Below are positions 37,537 to 52,420 of a stretch of 64,000 bases of DNA, in pieces (position 1 is the stretch's first letter; the number at the start of each line of letters is the position of its first letter). The notes below the pieces were generated by a model, which saw only the letters and a list, made by a program, of their open reading frames with translations, was not told where the DNA came from and did not search any database. The stretch spans positions 4,407,443 through 4,471,442 of the forward strand of contig LR134135.1 of NCBI GenBank assembly GCA_900635465.1. The letters run 5' to 3'. A program made the translations under genes and the position numbers. This DNA is from Lelliottia amnigena. Its GTDB lineage: Bacteria; Pseudomonadota; Gammaproteobacteria; Enterobacterales; Enterobacteriaceae.

Positions 37537-39078
37537 ATGCAACTGAATTCCACCGAAATCAGCGAACTGATCAAGCAGCGCATTGCTCAGTTTAGTGTTG
37601 TGAGCGAAGCTCATAACGAAGGTACTATTGTTTCTGTAAGTGACGGTGTTATCCGCATCCACGGCCTGGCCGATTGTATGCAGGGTGAGATGATTTCCCT
37701 GCCGGGTAACCGTTACGCAATCGCACTGAACCTGGAGCGCGACTCCGTAGGTGCAGTTGTGATGGGCCCGTACGCTGACCTTGCCGAAGGCATGAAAGTC
37801 AAATGTACTGGTCGTATTCTGGAAGTACCGGTCGGCCGTGGCCTGCTGGGTCGCGTGGTGAACACCCTGGGTGCACCAATCGACGGTAAAGGCCCGGTTG
37901 ATAACGATGGCTTCTCGCCAATCGAAGTTATCGCACCAGGCGTTATCGAACGTCAGTCCGTTGATCAGCCAGTGCAGACTGGTTATAAATCCGTTGATGC
38001 CATGATCCCAATCGGTCGTGGTCAGCGTGAACTGATCATCGGCGACCGTCAGACCGGTAAAACCGCGATGGCAATCGATGCGATCATCAACCAGCGCGAC
38101 TCCGGTATCAAATGTGTGTACGTGGCTATCGGCCAGAAAGCGTCCACCATTTCTAACGTGGTTCGTAAACTGGAAGAGCACGGCGCGCTGTCTAACACCA
38201 TCGTTGTGGTTGCGACCGCTTCTGAATCCGCTGCACTGCAATACCTGGCGCCTTATGCCGGTTGCGCAATGGGCGAATACTTCCGTGACCGCGGTGAAGA
38301 TGCGTTGATCGTATACGATGACCTGTCTAAACAGGCTGTTGCTTACCGTCAGGTTTCCCTGCTGCTGCGCCGTCCACCAGGACGTGAAGCATTCCCGGGC
38401 GACGTGTTTTATCTCCACTCCCGTCTGCTTGAGCGCGCATCCCGCGTAAACGCGGAATACGTTGAGAACTTCACGAAAGGTGAAGTAAAAGGTAAAACCG
38501 GTTCTCTGACTGCTCTGCCGATTATCGAAACCCAAGCGGGTGACGTTTCTGCGTTCGTTCCAACCAACGTTATTTCGATTACCGATGGTCAGATCTTCCT
38601 GGAAACCAACCTGTTTAACTCCGGTATTCGTCCTGCAGTTAACCCAGGTATCTCCGTATCCCGTGTTGGTGGTGCTGCTCAGACCAAGATCATCAAGAAA
38701 CTGTCCGGTGGTATTCGTACCGCGCTGGCACAGTATCGTGAACTGGCGGCGTTCTCGCAGTTCGCGTCCGATCTGGACGAAGCAACCCGTAAACAGCTGA
38801 GCCACGGTCAGAAAGTGACCGAACTCCTGAAGCAGAAACAGTATGCCCCAATGTCTGTTGCACAACAGGGCCTGGTGCTGTTCGCGGCTGAACGCGGTTA
38901 CCTCGAAGATGTGGAACTGGCGAAAATCGGTAGCTTCGAAGCCGCTCTGCTGGCTTACGTTGACCGTGATCACGCTCCGCTGATGCAAGAGATCAACCAG
39001 TCCGGTGGCTATAACGACGAAATCGAAGGCAAGCTGAAAAGCATCCTCGATTCCTTCAAAGCAACCCAGTCCTGGTAA
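37537..39078 (+). CDS. atpA: ATP synthase F1 subunit alpha
   Basis: Regulatory nucleotide-binding subunit of the alpha3beta3 head. 513 residues, the E. coli length. Walker A is GDRQTGKTA near residues 169-177, the catalytic arginine lies in the [14 protein letters not shown] segment, and the N terminus [20 protein letters not shown] is canonical. Large antisense frames here are codon-bias artefacts. Confidence 0.98.
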   Translation: MQLNSTEISELIKQRIAQFSVVSEAHNEGTIVSVSDGVIRIHGLADCMQGEMISLPGNRYAIALNLERDSVGAVVMGPYADLAEGMKVKCTGRILEVPVGRGLLGRVVNTLGAPIDGKGPVDNDGFSPIEVIAPGVIERQSVDQPVQTGYKSVDAMIPIGRGQRELIIGDRQTGKTAMAIDAIINQRDSGIKCVYVAIGQKASTISNVVRKLEEHGALSNTIVVVATASESAALQYLAPYAGCAMGEYFRDRGEDALIVYDDLSKQAVAYRQVSLLLRRPPGREAFPGDVFYLHSRLLERASRVNAEYVENFTKGEVKGKTGSLTALPIIETQAGDVSAFVPTNVISITDGQIFLETNLFNSGIRPAVNPGISVSRVGGAAQTKIIKKLSGGIRTALAQYRELAAFSQFASDLDEATRKQLSHGQKVTELLKQKQYAPMSVAQQGLVLFAAERGYLEDVELAKIGSFEAALLAYVDRDHAPLMQEINQSGGYNDEIEGKLKSILDSFKATQSW

Positions 39079-39128
39079 CGTCCGGCGGTCTGTCTTAGGG
39101 CAGACCGCAAGGCATTGAGGAGAAGCTC

Positions 39129-41401
<2,273 letters not shown>

Positions 41402-41421
41402 CGCCTTAATCGGAGGGTGAT

Positions 41422-41841
41422 ATGGCAATGACTTACCACCTGGACGTCGTCAGCGCAGAGCAACAAATGTTCTCTGGTCTGGTCGAGAAAATCCAGGTAA
41501 CGGGTAGTGAAGGTGAACTGGGTATTTTCCCAGGACACGCGCCGCTGCTCACCGCCATTAAGCCTGGTATGATCCGCATCGTAAAACAGTTCGGTCATGA
41601 AGAGTTTATCTATCTGTCCGGCGGCATTCTTGAAGTGCAGCCTGGCAGTGTGACCGTTCTTGCTGATACCGCTATTCGTGGCCAGGATCTCGACGAAGCG
41701 CGAGCTCTGGAAGCGAAGCGTAAAGCAGAAGAGCATATTAAGAGCTCTCATGGCGACGTGGATTACGCACAGGCGTCTGCTGAACTGGCCAAAGCGATCG
41801 CGAAATTACGCGTTATCGAGTTGACTAAAAAAGCGATGTAA
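41422..41841 (+). CDS. atpC: ATP synthase F1 subunit epsilon
   Basis: Rotor subunit that couples gamma to the c-ring and inhibits ATP hydrolysis. 139 residues ([20 protein letters not shown]): N-terminal beta sandwich and C-terminal helical hairpin ([21 protein letters not shown]). Last gene of the atp operon, followed by a strong terminator. Confidence 0.98.
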   Translation: MAMTYHLDVVSAEQQMFSGLVEKIQVTGSEGELGIFPGHAPLLTAIKPGMIRIVKQFGHEEFIYLSGGILEVQPGSVTVLADTAIRGQDLDEARALEAKRKAEEHIKSSHGDVDYAQASAELAKAIAKLRVIELTKKAM

Positions 41842-41860
41842 CACCGGCTTGAAAAGTACA

Positions 41861-41893
41861 AAAGCCAGTCTGGTTTCAGACTGGCTTTTTTTA
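41861..41893 (+). terminator. Terminator of the atp operon
   Basis: AAAGCCAGTCTG and CAGACTGGCTTT form a 12-bp stem with a short loop and end in a T-run, 19 bases after the atpC stop codon. Confidence 0.95.
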
Positions 41894-41940
41894 TGCTTGC
41901 GTTTCAGGATAATTGAAACTGAAAAGGCGTTTTATTATTT

Positions 41941-42013
41941 TGTGATGTATCTCACAAAAATCTTGATCGGTTAAATTTTGAGGTGTAGACTTGTTTTTGT
42001 GATGTGTGTCACA
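41941..42013 (+). promoter_or_regulatory. Two perfect CRP palindromes before a 23-codon ORF
   Basis: TGTGATGTATCTCACA (41941-41956) and TGTGATGTGTGTCACA (41998-42013) both match TGTGA-N6-TCACA in all ten conserved positions; their centres are 57 bp apart. CATAAT (42012-42017) is a possible -10, overlapping the second site; TAGACT (41986-41991) is a weaker one. atpC ends before them and pelX starts 2.3 kb away on the other strand, so the only obvious target is the small ORF at 42046. Whether CRP activates or represses cannot be decided from the sequence. Confidence 0.75.
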
Positions 42014-42045
42014 TAATTAATTCAGATTAAAAACAGGATGCCAAC

Positions 42046-42117
42046 ATGAAACTGATCAACAAAATCATCGCCCTTTTCAGCAGCATGAATATCTCTTTCG
42101 GGACTTTCAACCTGTAA
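42046..42117 (+). CDS. Putative CRP-controlled 23-residue small protein
   Basis: An ATG at 42046 follows AGGA with a 7-base spacer, an ideal ribosome-binding site. The 23-codon frame begins MKLINKIIALFSSM and ends FGTFNL before TAA. The N-terminal half could form an amphipathic, membrane-associating helix with two Lys. It lies 32 bases after the second of two perfect CRP sites. I do not recognise it; it could be a small protein, a leader peptide or the coding part of a dual-function RNA. After the stop codon comes a 13-bp hairpin and then the convergent 3' end of pelX, so its transcript may be antisense to pelX mRNA. Confidence 0.5.
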   Translation: MKLINKIIALFSSMNISFGTFNL

Positions 42118-42135
42118 TACCGCTGATATGCAATG

Positions 42136-42173
42136 TGGCGCTGTGCTTACAGTGGTTCGATAAGCAAGCGCCA
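42136..42173. other. Hairpin between the small ORF and pelX
   Basis: TGGCGCT-G-TGCTTA pairs with TAAGCA-AGCGCCA (13 bp, one bulged G, 11-base loop). It sits 5 bases beyond the pelX stop codon and 19 bases after the small ORF stop codon. Neither strand has a following T-run, so it may be a weak bidirectional terminator or an RNA 3'-end stabiliser. Confidence 0.55.
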
Positions 42174-42177
42174 TCTG

Positions 42178-44280
42178 CTACAACTTCAGCTCAGCTAACG
42201 TGGCTTTTTCGTCTAATACCTTCCCCTCGCTATTCACGCTTTTCCCTTTCTGCATAAAGTAATTCGTCTTATCAACGTTACCGACGACGGCGTCGTCATA
42301 GCGTCCAGGCTGCGTGCGTACTGACTTATTACCGGAGAAAATGCCCTGTGTAGAGGGATCGCCGTACGGGCTTGGTCGGAAGATAAAGTTAAAGCGCTGG
42401 TTGTCCACCGCCACATTATTTTCGACAACCAGTTGGCCTGGGTTGAAGTTATCGGTAAAACCATCCAGATGATTTCCCACCGCCTTACTGTTACGCACTT
42501 CATGCGCGACGGGTTGCCCTTCACCGCCGAGTTTAAAACCGTTGCTGGTGTTGTTGCGTGCAATGGAATTCTCGATCACCACAACGCCGTTGGCACCATC
42601 TTCAATCTTATTGAACAGATCAAAGCCGTCGTCGATATTGTCATGAGAAATGCAGTTTTCCAGGCGATTACCCTCACCGACGCGCATCTTCACCGCAAAT
42701 CCATCGGCGTTAATTTTGCCAGGATCTTCATTGGAATAGGATTCGGCGTTGATCACCCGGTTATAGCTTGCCCACAGCGGGCGGCCTACGTTATCCGGGG
42801 ATGAAATCTGAATGCCGGTATCGTCATTGCGATAAGCCGTCACATCTTCAATCAGATTATGACTGCCCTGAACGCGCAGGCTTTTCCCGGTAACGTCAAT
42901 TCCGTTGATGTGCCAATAGCTGGCATCCACCAGCAACCCCTGAATCACCACTCTCCCATCCGCTTGCAGCGTTTTGATGTTGTCCGCGCTGCCGCTGGAC
43001 GAAACCGGGATTTCGCTGCGCGGATAATCACCTTTCGCCATGATGATTTTGCCGCCAGGCGCCAGCAGGCTAATAGCAGTCGTTAAATCCATCGGTGAAG
43101 CGACCGTTCCCTGACCCTCCGCTTTCCCTTCCGGGGAAACGTGCAAGGTCGTTGCCGTGATACCTGCCACTTTTTCGACGGTGAATTTCTGCTGCACAGG
43201 CTCACCGCTGGCAGGCGTAAACGTTAAGTCAAAGGCGTTGTTATCACTCAGTTTCGCAGGCACGGAATACATTTCACCCGCTTTAACGGATTTATCATTG
43301 CCGATCACCACTTCGTTTTGGCGAAGACGGAAGACGCCATCGTAGTTGGCGCGCGCTTGTACCTGATAATCTTCAGAGGTGCTCTTGCCTGGCGAGGCGA
43401 TCTGCACAACAGGTGGTAATGCTTTTGGTTGCCAGGGCTTGCTGGCAACCGTTTCTGCCACAGATGTTGTCAGAGCCGCATCGGTCACGGTGATTTTTGC
43501 GTTACGGGAAGCAAAGAACCCAACGTAATAGCGATCCTGATTTTGTACCGAAATTAAATTGGCACGGGGAACGCTTTGGCTGACCCACGCGTCACTCCCA
43601 GCGGGGGCCCACGCGGTGACAAACCCTTCGTTCGTTCTTTGCAGCTTAAGCCGAAATTCAGGCGTCTGGCTTAAATCCACTTCTTCTTTGTAGCTCTGTT
43701 TTTTTATCGCCGCGCCTGCGTTGCCCCACGGACGGGAAACACCTTCACGCGTGATTACTTGCATTTTTACCCGCTGATGGTCCTTTTTATCCTGCGTCAT
43801 AATGGCATTCATCACCAGATTCGACGCTGCAGGAAACTCTTCGTAGCCCTCTTTCAGCGGTTGCTGACGCGGCACGCCGATCACATCACGCACTAACAGA
43901 CCTGCGCCTTCCTGCGCTGCTGGCTTAGCCCCATTCTCCGGACCAAACTGATCGACCCTGACGGTCGCTTCTAAAATAAAATTCTCGCGGGTTGGAAGCT
44001 CGGTATAGAAAAACGTCAATCCGTCGTGCGAATTGGCGATTTTGCCTCCCCGGCTTTCAATCGTGATGGGTTTGGAGAGATCAACCGCGTCTTGTGGCGT
44101 CAGTTTTTTTCCATCTATAGTGACGTCGTTGACACCGATTTTCTCGGGCAACACGTTTGATGAGAAATTCACGTCTGTCGATTGGCCAAACGCAATGGCT
44201 TTCCAGACGTGATTCTGTTCTGCTGCGTTGACAATAAAGGAGCTACACATCATTAGGGCCAGAGGTATTTTATAATTCAT
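42178..44280 (-). CDS. pelX: Periplasmic exopolygalacturonate lyase, polysaccharide lyase family 9
   Basis: Cleaves pectate or oligogalacturonides by beta-elimination, releasing unsaturated digalacturonate. 700 residues with signal peptide MNYKIPLALMMCSSFIVNAA. The N-terminal half is beta-rich (about 30-370); the C-terminal half (375-650) is a right-handed parallel beta-helix with repeated N-rich rungs. The PL9 calcium ligands correspond to Asp526 (NADGF), Asp550, Asp551 and Asp554 (DDGFD), and the catalytic base to Lys583 (NGFKLGG); the 24-residue spacing from Asp526 to Asp550 equals that in Dickeya Pel9A. The size and signal fit periplasmic PelX of Dickeya and Yersinia. No other pectin gene is nearby; it is an insertion between atpC and glmU relative to E. 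coli, with its own KdgR-like operator. Confidence 0.88.
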   Translation of the reverse strand: MNYKIPLALMMCSSFIVNAAEQNHVWKAIAFGQSTDVNFSSNVLPEKIGVNDVTIDGKKLTPQDAVDLSKPITIESRGGKIANSHDGLTFFYTELPTRENFILEATVRVDQFGPENGAKPAAQEGAGLLVRDVIGVPRQQPLKEGYEEFPAASNLVMNAIMTQDKKDHQRVKMQVITREGVSRPWGNAGAAIKKQSYKEEVDLSQTPEFRLKLQRTNEGFVTAWAPAGSDAWVSQSVPRANLISVQNQDRYYVGFFASRNAKITVTDAALTTSVAETVASKPWQPKALPPVVQIASPGKSTSEDYQVQARANYDGVFRLRQNEVVIGNDKSVKAGEMYSVPAKLSDNNAFDLTFTPASGEPVQQKFTVEKVAGITATTLHVSPEGKAEGQGTVASPMDLTTAISLLAPGGKIIMAKGDYPRSEIPVSSSGSADNIKTLQADGRVVIQGLLVDASYWHINGIDVTGKSLRVQGSHNLIEDVTAYRNDDTGIQISSPDNVGRPLWASYNRVINAESYSNEDPGKINADGFAVKMRVGEGNRLENCISHDNIDDGFDLFNKIEDGANGVVVIENSIARNNTSNGFKLGGEGQPVAHEVRNSKAVGNHLDGFTDNFNPGQLVVENNVAVDNQRFNFIFRPSPYGDPSTQGIFSGNKSVRTQPGRYDDAVVGNVDKTNYFMQKGKSVNSEGKVLDEKATLAELKL

Positions 44281-44320
44281 CTTATTCTCCTGATTGATAT
44301 TTGAGCGCCATTATCATCAA

Positions 44321-44339
44321 GATGAAACGTCGTTTCTTT
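44321..44339 (-). promoter_or_regulatory. KdgR-type operator upstream of pelX
   Basis: On the minus strand AAAGAAACGACGTTTCATC matches the published KdgR consensus AATRAAAYRNYRTTTYATT at all but positions 3 and 19, about 41 bases before the pelX start. KdgR represses pectin-degradation genes until 2-keto-3-deoxygluconate accumulates. A TGTGA half-site (44348-44352 on the minus strand) nearby may bind CRP. The rest of the 345-base gap to glmU holds no other recognisable gene. Confidence 0.7.
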
Positions 44340-44625
44340 TTTGGTTGTCACAATATTGGATAATTAAAACGTTGTTTTGCTTTGAGGCGATCTTTATTCA
44401 TGAGGCGAAAAAAATAGCTAACCTGTTGTAGGCGCTCGCGACTTCCCACTAGAAAGCTATTTTCAGGATGAAAAGTGATTTACTCTGCCCTTAAAAGTAT
44501 CTTCAAATAGCCATTAATGCCGGATGTTGAGCGTTTTACCAGCAGCCCATTTTATGCTGCAAAATATGTAGAATTTTCAACGTCAAAGGGTTCTACTTCT
44601 CACTCAAATTACAGTCAGGACGCGT

Positions 44626-45997
44626 ATGTTGAACAATACAATGAGCGTGGTCATCCTTGCCGCAGGCAAAGGCACCCGCATGTATTCCGATCTTCCTAAG
44701 GTGTTGCACACGTTGGCAGGAAAGCCGATGGTGCAGCATGTCATTGATGCTGCAAATGAATTGGGCCGCGAGCAATGTTCACCTGGTCTACGGACACGGC
44801 GGTGATTTGCTTAAAAAGACGCTGGGCGATGAGAATCTCAACTGGGTGCTTCAGGCTGAACAGTTGGGTACCGGCCATGCTATGCAGCAGGCCGCGCCAT
44901 TCTTTGCAGACGACGAAGACATTCTGATGCTCTACGGCGACGTTCCGCTGATTGCTGTTGAAACCTTAACGCGTCTGCGTGAAGCCAAACCACAGGGTGG
45001 CATCGGTTTACTCACTGTAAAACTGGACGACCCGACGGGCTATGGCCGTATCACCCGTGAAAACGGCAAGGTGACGGGCATTGTCGAGCATAAAGACGCC
45101 TCCGACGAGCAACGCCAGATTCAGGAAATTAATACCGGCATTCTGATCGCCAACGGCGCGGATCTGAAACGCTGGTTGTCAAAACTGAACAACAACAATG
45201 CGCAGGGTGAATACTACATCACCGATATCATCGCAATGGCGCATCACGAAGGCCATGAAATTATAGCCGTTCATCCGACGCGGATCAGCGAAACTGACGG
45301 CGTAAACAACCGTCTTCAGCTTTCCCGTCTGGAGCGTATCTATCAGGCTGAGCAGGCGGAAAAACTGCTGCTTGCGGGTGTGATGCTGCGCGATCCGGCG
45401 CGTTTCGACCTGCGCGGTACGCTTGCTCACGGGCGTGATGTCGAAATTGACACTAACGTTATTATTGAAGGCCAAGTGACGCTGGGTCATCGCGTTAAAA
45501 TCGGTACCGGATGTGTCATCAAAAACAGCGTCATTGGTGACGATTGCGAGATTAGCCCGTACAGCGTGGTGGAAGATGCACGTCTTGAAGCCGCCTGTAC
45601 TATTGGTCCGTTCGCGCGTCTGCGTCCAGGTGCTGAACTGCTGGAAGGTGCGCACGTTGGCAACTTTGTTGAGATGAAAAAGGCCCGTCTGGGTAAAGGC
45701 TCGAAAGCCGGTCATCTGACCTATCTCGGCGATGCGGAAATTGGCGATAACGTGAATATCGGTGCGGGTACGATTACCTGTAACTACGATGGTGCCAATA
45801 AATTCAAAACCATTATCGGCGATGATGTGTTCGTCGGTTCTGACAGCCAGCTGGTGGCGCCAGTCACAATCGGTAAAGGCGTTACGATTGCGGCGGGCAC
45901 GACCGTTACGCGTGATGTGGCGGAAAATGAGCTCGTTCTCAGCCGTGTGCCGCAGGTTCACAAGCAAGGCTGGCAGCGTCCGGTAAAGAAAAAATAA
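44626..45997 (+). CDS. glmU: Bifunctional GlmU (UDP-GlcNAc pyrophosphorylase / GlcN-1-P acetyltransferase), frame broken by one base
   Basis: Makes UDP-N-acetylglucosamine, the precursor of peptidoglycan and LPS; essential. The ATG at 44626 after CAGGA gives [20 protein letters not shown], with the nucleotidyltransferase motif LAAGKGTRM. The C-terminal left-handed beta-helix of hexapeptide repeats runs from about residue 250 and ends [10 protein letters not shown] doubled C at 44766-44767 (one expected) shifts the frame after DAANELG; the following frame continues [15 protein letters not shown]. Because the gene is essential, this is almost certainly a sequencing error. Expected length is 456 residues. 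Confidence 0.95.
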
Positions 45998-46051
45998 CTG
46001 ACCTCACCTGAACCGTCCTCCCATCGAGGATCGTTCGGTGCAGTGTTTTCT

Positions 46052-46074
46052 CCCTCGCCCCAAAGGGGCGAGGG
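46052..46074. repeat. REP-like palindrome after glmU
   Basis: CCCTCGCCCC and GGGGCGAGGG form a 10-bp stem with an AAA loop. It is related to the CCCTCTCCC/GGGAGAGGG palindromes after phoU and adeP. Confidence 0.65.
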
Positions 46075-46169
46075 TCGGGATGAGGGGATAACATAATCCT
46101 CCGCCCAAAATGCAGTAACCAAAAATATAGCCCCACTCTCTACAAGGCTCGGGGCGCCCGGAAACGGGC

Positions 46170-46296
46170 ATACTCAAAGGATTTCGCGTTGTGACAAGGC
46201 GGCAATTGTGAGAGTCCATGGGAGCTTACTTAAGTAAGTGACCGTGGCGAGCACGTGCAGCCAACGCAGTCGCAGCGTGAAAGACGAAGAGTAATA
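46170..46296 (+). repeat. ERIC element between glmU and glmS
   Basis: About 127 bases matching the enterobacterial repetitive intergenic consensus. It contains CCATGGGAGCTTACTTAAGT with AAGTGACCGTGGCGAGCACG, which corresponds to the ERIC core (CCCAGGAGCTTACATAAGTA then AGTGACTGGGG), and GCAGCCAACGCA further on. With the REP-like palindrome it fills most of the 348-base glmU-glmS gap. Confidence 0.85.
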
Positions 46297-46345
46297 CAGA
46301 TCAGCGGCAACGCATGGCATAACGCCATAATCAGGAAATCTAACT

Positions 46346-48175
46346 ATGTGTGGAATTGTTGGCGCAGTTGCGCAGCGTGATATTGCTGAAATCCTTATCG
46401 AAGGATTACGTCGTCTGGAATACCGTGGTTACGACTCTGCCGGTCTGGCAGTGGTGGATGCAGCAGGGCACATGACCCGCCTGCGCCGCCTCGGTAAAGT
46501 GCAAATGCTGGCGCAAGCCGCGGAAGAAACACCGCTGCATGGCGGCACCGGTATTGCACATACGCGCTGGGCGACGCACGGCGAACCCTCAGAAGGTAAC
46601 GCACACCCGCATGTGTCTGAACACATCGTCGTGGTGCATAACGGCATTATCGAAAACCACGAACCGCTGCGCGAGGAACTCAAAGCGCGGGGGTATACCT
46701 TCGTTTCTGAAACTGATACCGAAGTTATTGCTCACCTGGTTCACTGGGAACTGGAGCAAGGCGGTACGCTGCGTGAAGCGGTGCTGCGTGCGATCCCTCA
46801 ACTGCGCGGTGCATACGGTACGGTGATCATGGATTCTCGCGATCCAAGCACCCTGCTGGCTGCCCGTTCCGGTAGCCCGATGGTCATCGGCATGGGTATG
46901 GGCGAAAACTTTATCGCCTCCGATCAGCTGGCTCTGCTGCCGGTCACCCGTCGCTTTATCTTCCTGGAAGAGGGTGATATCGCCGAAGTGACGCGCCGTA
47001 GCGTTACGGTCTTTGATAAATCTGGCGCAGAGGTGAAGCGTCAGGAGATCGAATCCAGCCTGCAGTACGACGCGGGTGACAAAGGCACTTATCGTCACTA
47101 CATGCAGAAAGAGATTTACGAGCAGCCGAACGCGATCAAAAACACGTTGATCGGGCGCATCAATCACGGCGAAGTGGATCTGAGTGAGCTGGGCGCAAAC
47201 GCGAATGAGATGCTGGCGAAAGTGGAGCATATTCAGATCGTTGCCTGCGGAACGTCTTACAACTCCGGCATGGTTTCGCGTTACTGGTTTGAAGCGCTGG
47301 CTGGCGTGCCGTGCGATGTGGAAATCGCCTCTGAATTCCGCTATCGCAAATCAGCGGTGCGTCGCAACAGCCTGATGATCACCCTTTCCCAGTCCGGTGA
47401 AACGGCGGATACCCTGGCAGCACTGCGTTTGTCAAAAGAGCTGGGATATCTCGGTTCTCTGGCGATCTGTAACGTGCCGGGCTCTTCGCTGGTGCGTGAG
47501 TCCGATCTGGCGCTGATGACCAAAGCGGGGACGGAAATCGGTGTGGCGTCGACCAAAGCGTTCACCACCCAGCTGACCGTTCTGCTGATGCTGGTGGCGA
47601 AACTGGCGCGTCTGAAAGGCCAGGATGCGTCGATTGAGCACGATATCGTTCATGGTTTGCAGGCGCTGCCGAGCCGTATCGAGCAGATGCTGTCTCAGGA
47701 CAAACGCATTGAAGCGCTGGCGGAAGATTTCTCTGATAAACACCACGCGCTGTTCCTGGGCCGTGGCGATCAGTATCCGATTGCGCTGGAAGGCGCGCTG
47801 AAGCTGAAAGAGATCTCCTATATCCACGCCGAAGCCTACGCGGCAGGTGAGCTGAAACATGGCCCACTGGCGCTGATTGACGCGGACATGCCGGTTATCG
47901 TCGTTGCGCCGAACAACGAACTGTTGGAAAAACTGAAATCCAACATTGAAGAAGTGCGCGCCCGTGGTGGTCAGCTGTACGTCTTTGCCGATCAGGATGC
48001 CGGTTTTGTTAGCAACGACAACATGCACATCATCGAGATGCCGCATGTGGAAGAGGTGATTGCACCGATCTTCTATACCGTTCCGCTGCAACTGTTGGCT
48101 TATCACGTCGCGCTGATTAAAGGCACTGACGTTGACCAACCGCGTAACTTGGCGAAGTCAGTTACCGTAGAATAA
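46346..48175 (+). CDS. glmS: Glutamine:fructose-6-phosphate aminotransferase (GlcN-6-P synthase)
   Basis: First committed step of hexosamine synthesis. 609 residues: an N-terminal Ntn glutaminase domain with nucleophile Cys2 ([20 protein letters not shown]), then two SIS domains ([23 protein letters not shown]) and the C-terminal [13 protein letters not shown]. The leader just before AGGAAATC has a short hairpin (ATGGC/GCCAT); in E. coli the glmS leader is opened by the sRNA GlmZ, and the same may apply here. Followed by a strong terminator. Confidence 0.98.
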   Translation: MCGIVGAVAQRDIAEILIEGLRRLEYRGYDSAGLAVVDAAGHMTRLRRLGKVQMLAQAAEETPLHGGTGIAHTRWATHGEPSEGNAHPHVSEHIVVVHNGIIENHEPLREELKARGYTFVSETDTEVIAHLVHWELEQGGTLREAVLRAIPQLRGAYGTVIMDSRDPSTLLAARSGSPMVIGMGMGENFIASDQLALLPVTRRFIFLEEGDIAEVTRRSVTVFDKSGAEVKRQEIESSLQYDAGDKGTYRHYMQKEIYEQPNAIKNTLIGRINHGEVDLSELGANANEMLAKVEHIQIVACGTSYNSGMVSRYWFEALAGVPCDVEIASEFRYRKSAVRRNSLMITLSQSGETADTLAALRLSKELGYLGSLAICNVPGSSLVRESDLALMTKAGTEIGVASTKAFTTQLTVLLMLVAKLARLKGQDASIEHDIVHGLQALPSRIEQMLSQDKRIEALAEDFSDKHHALFLGRGDQYPIALEGALKLKEISYIHAEAYAAGELKHGPLALIDADMPVIVVAPNNELLEKLKSNIEEVRARGGQLYVFADQDAGFVSNDNMHIIEMPHVEEVIAPIFYTVPLQLLAYHVALIKGTDVDQPRNLAKSVTVE

Positions 48176-48184
48176 TCCCTTCAG

Positions 48185-48208
48185 GCTCCACCTTCGGGTG
48201 GAGCTTTT
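48185..48208 (+). terminator. Terminator after glmS
   Basis: GCTCCACC-TTCG-GGTGGAGC (8-bp stem with the stable UUCG tetraloop) followed by TTTTCTCTTT. Confidence 0.95.
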
Positions 48209-48388
48209 CTCTTTCCTGCTGGTTTGTTTTTAATCAATCCCTTCTCTCTTTGTTGATGACAATCTGTCATTTTCAGCTACTTTTTCAGTGTCACACAAAT
48301 AAAATTTTTCTGAAAACAGAGTGTCATAAACATATCTAACCTTCTGTTTATTAATGCTTATTTCGCGAGTTTTTAAGTTAAACTTTTC

Positions 48389-48444
48389 ATGTCATAAAAC
48401 TGTCATATTTCGTACATTTATCTGTCACCTGATTGTCCTATTTT
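48389..48444 (+). promoter_or_regulatory. Pho boxes and promoter of pstS
   Basis: Two PhoB-binding boxes, ATGTCATAAAACTGTCAT (48389-48406) and TCGTACATTTATCTGTCA (48410-48427), are in phase one helical turn apart and precede a -10 TATTTT (48439-48444) with no good -35, as in the E. coli pstS promoter. Extra TGTCA-like motifs at about 48266, 48289 and 48324 may be further weak PhoB half-sites. The rest of the 320-base gap is AT-rich. Confidence 0.88.
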
Positions 48445-48462
48445 GCTCATCGTAGCCACTAA

Positions 48463-49536
<1,074 letters not shown>

Positions 49537-49610
49537 TTTGGCATACTGACGAAAATGGCGGGTGAATTTCACCCGCTTTACTTCGTAAAACGTATTTAAC
49601 AGAAGAGTAA

Positions 49611-51463
<1,853 letters not shown>

Positions 51464-51497
51464 TTTTTACGGCGCGGCATCACGCGGCGCCGAATGA

Positions 51498-52283
<786 letters not shown>

Positions 52284-52409
52284 TATGTCCTTCATCTTTT
52301 AGGCTGTACCCGCGTTGGCGGCCTTTGCTTACTCCGGTCACGTAGAGAACTACGCTTTCGGGGATTTGCTCAGTTGCCGCCCTGTTGCAGCCAGAAATAT
52401 TTTGGGCAT
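52284..52409 (-). repeat. ERIC element inserted between pstB and phoU
   Basis: 126 bases, full ERIC length, in reverse orientation. The start (TATGTCC...GCGTTGGC, 36 bases) aligns without gaps with the reversed ERIC end, followed by degenerate forms of the central inverted repeat (TCCGGTCACGTA; CGGGGATTTGCTCAGTTGCC) and the AAATATTTTGGGCAT end. It begins on the base after the pstB stop codon and ends just before the phoU ribosome-binding site GGAGG (52412-52416). It is diverged from consensus, so it is not a recent copy. Confidence 0.8.
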
Positions 52410-52420
52410 CTGGAGGAATG

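Noticed and set aside
37390..38988. A 532-codon open frame antisense to atpA
   Set aside because: It mirrors the codon bias of the highly expressed atpA, has no ribosome-binding site and a composition (His, Gln, Thr, Phe rich) typical of antisense shadows.
41941..42013. The two CRP sites as regulators of pelX
   Set aside because: They lie beyond the 3' end of pelX, 2.3 kb from its start codon and on the far side of its transcript; pelX has its own upstream KdgR-like site.
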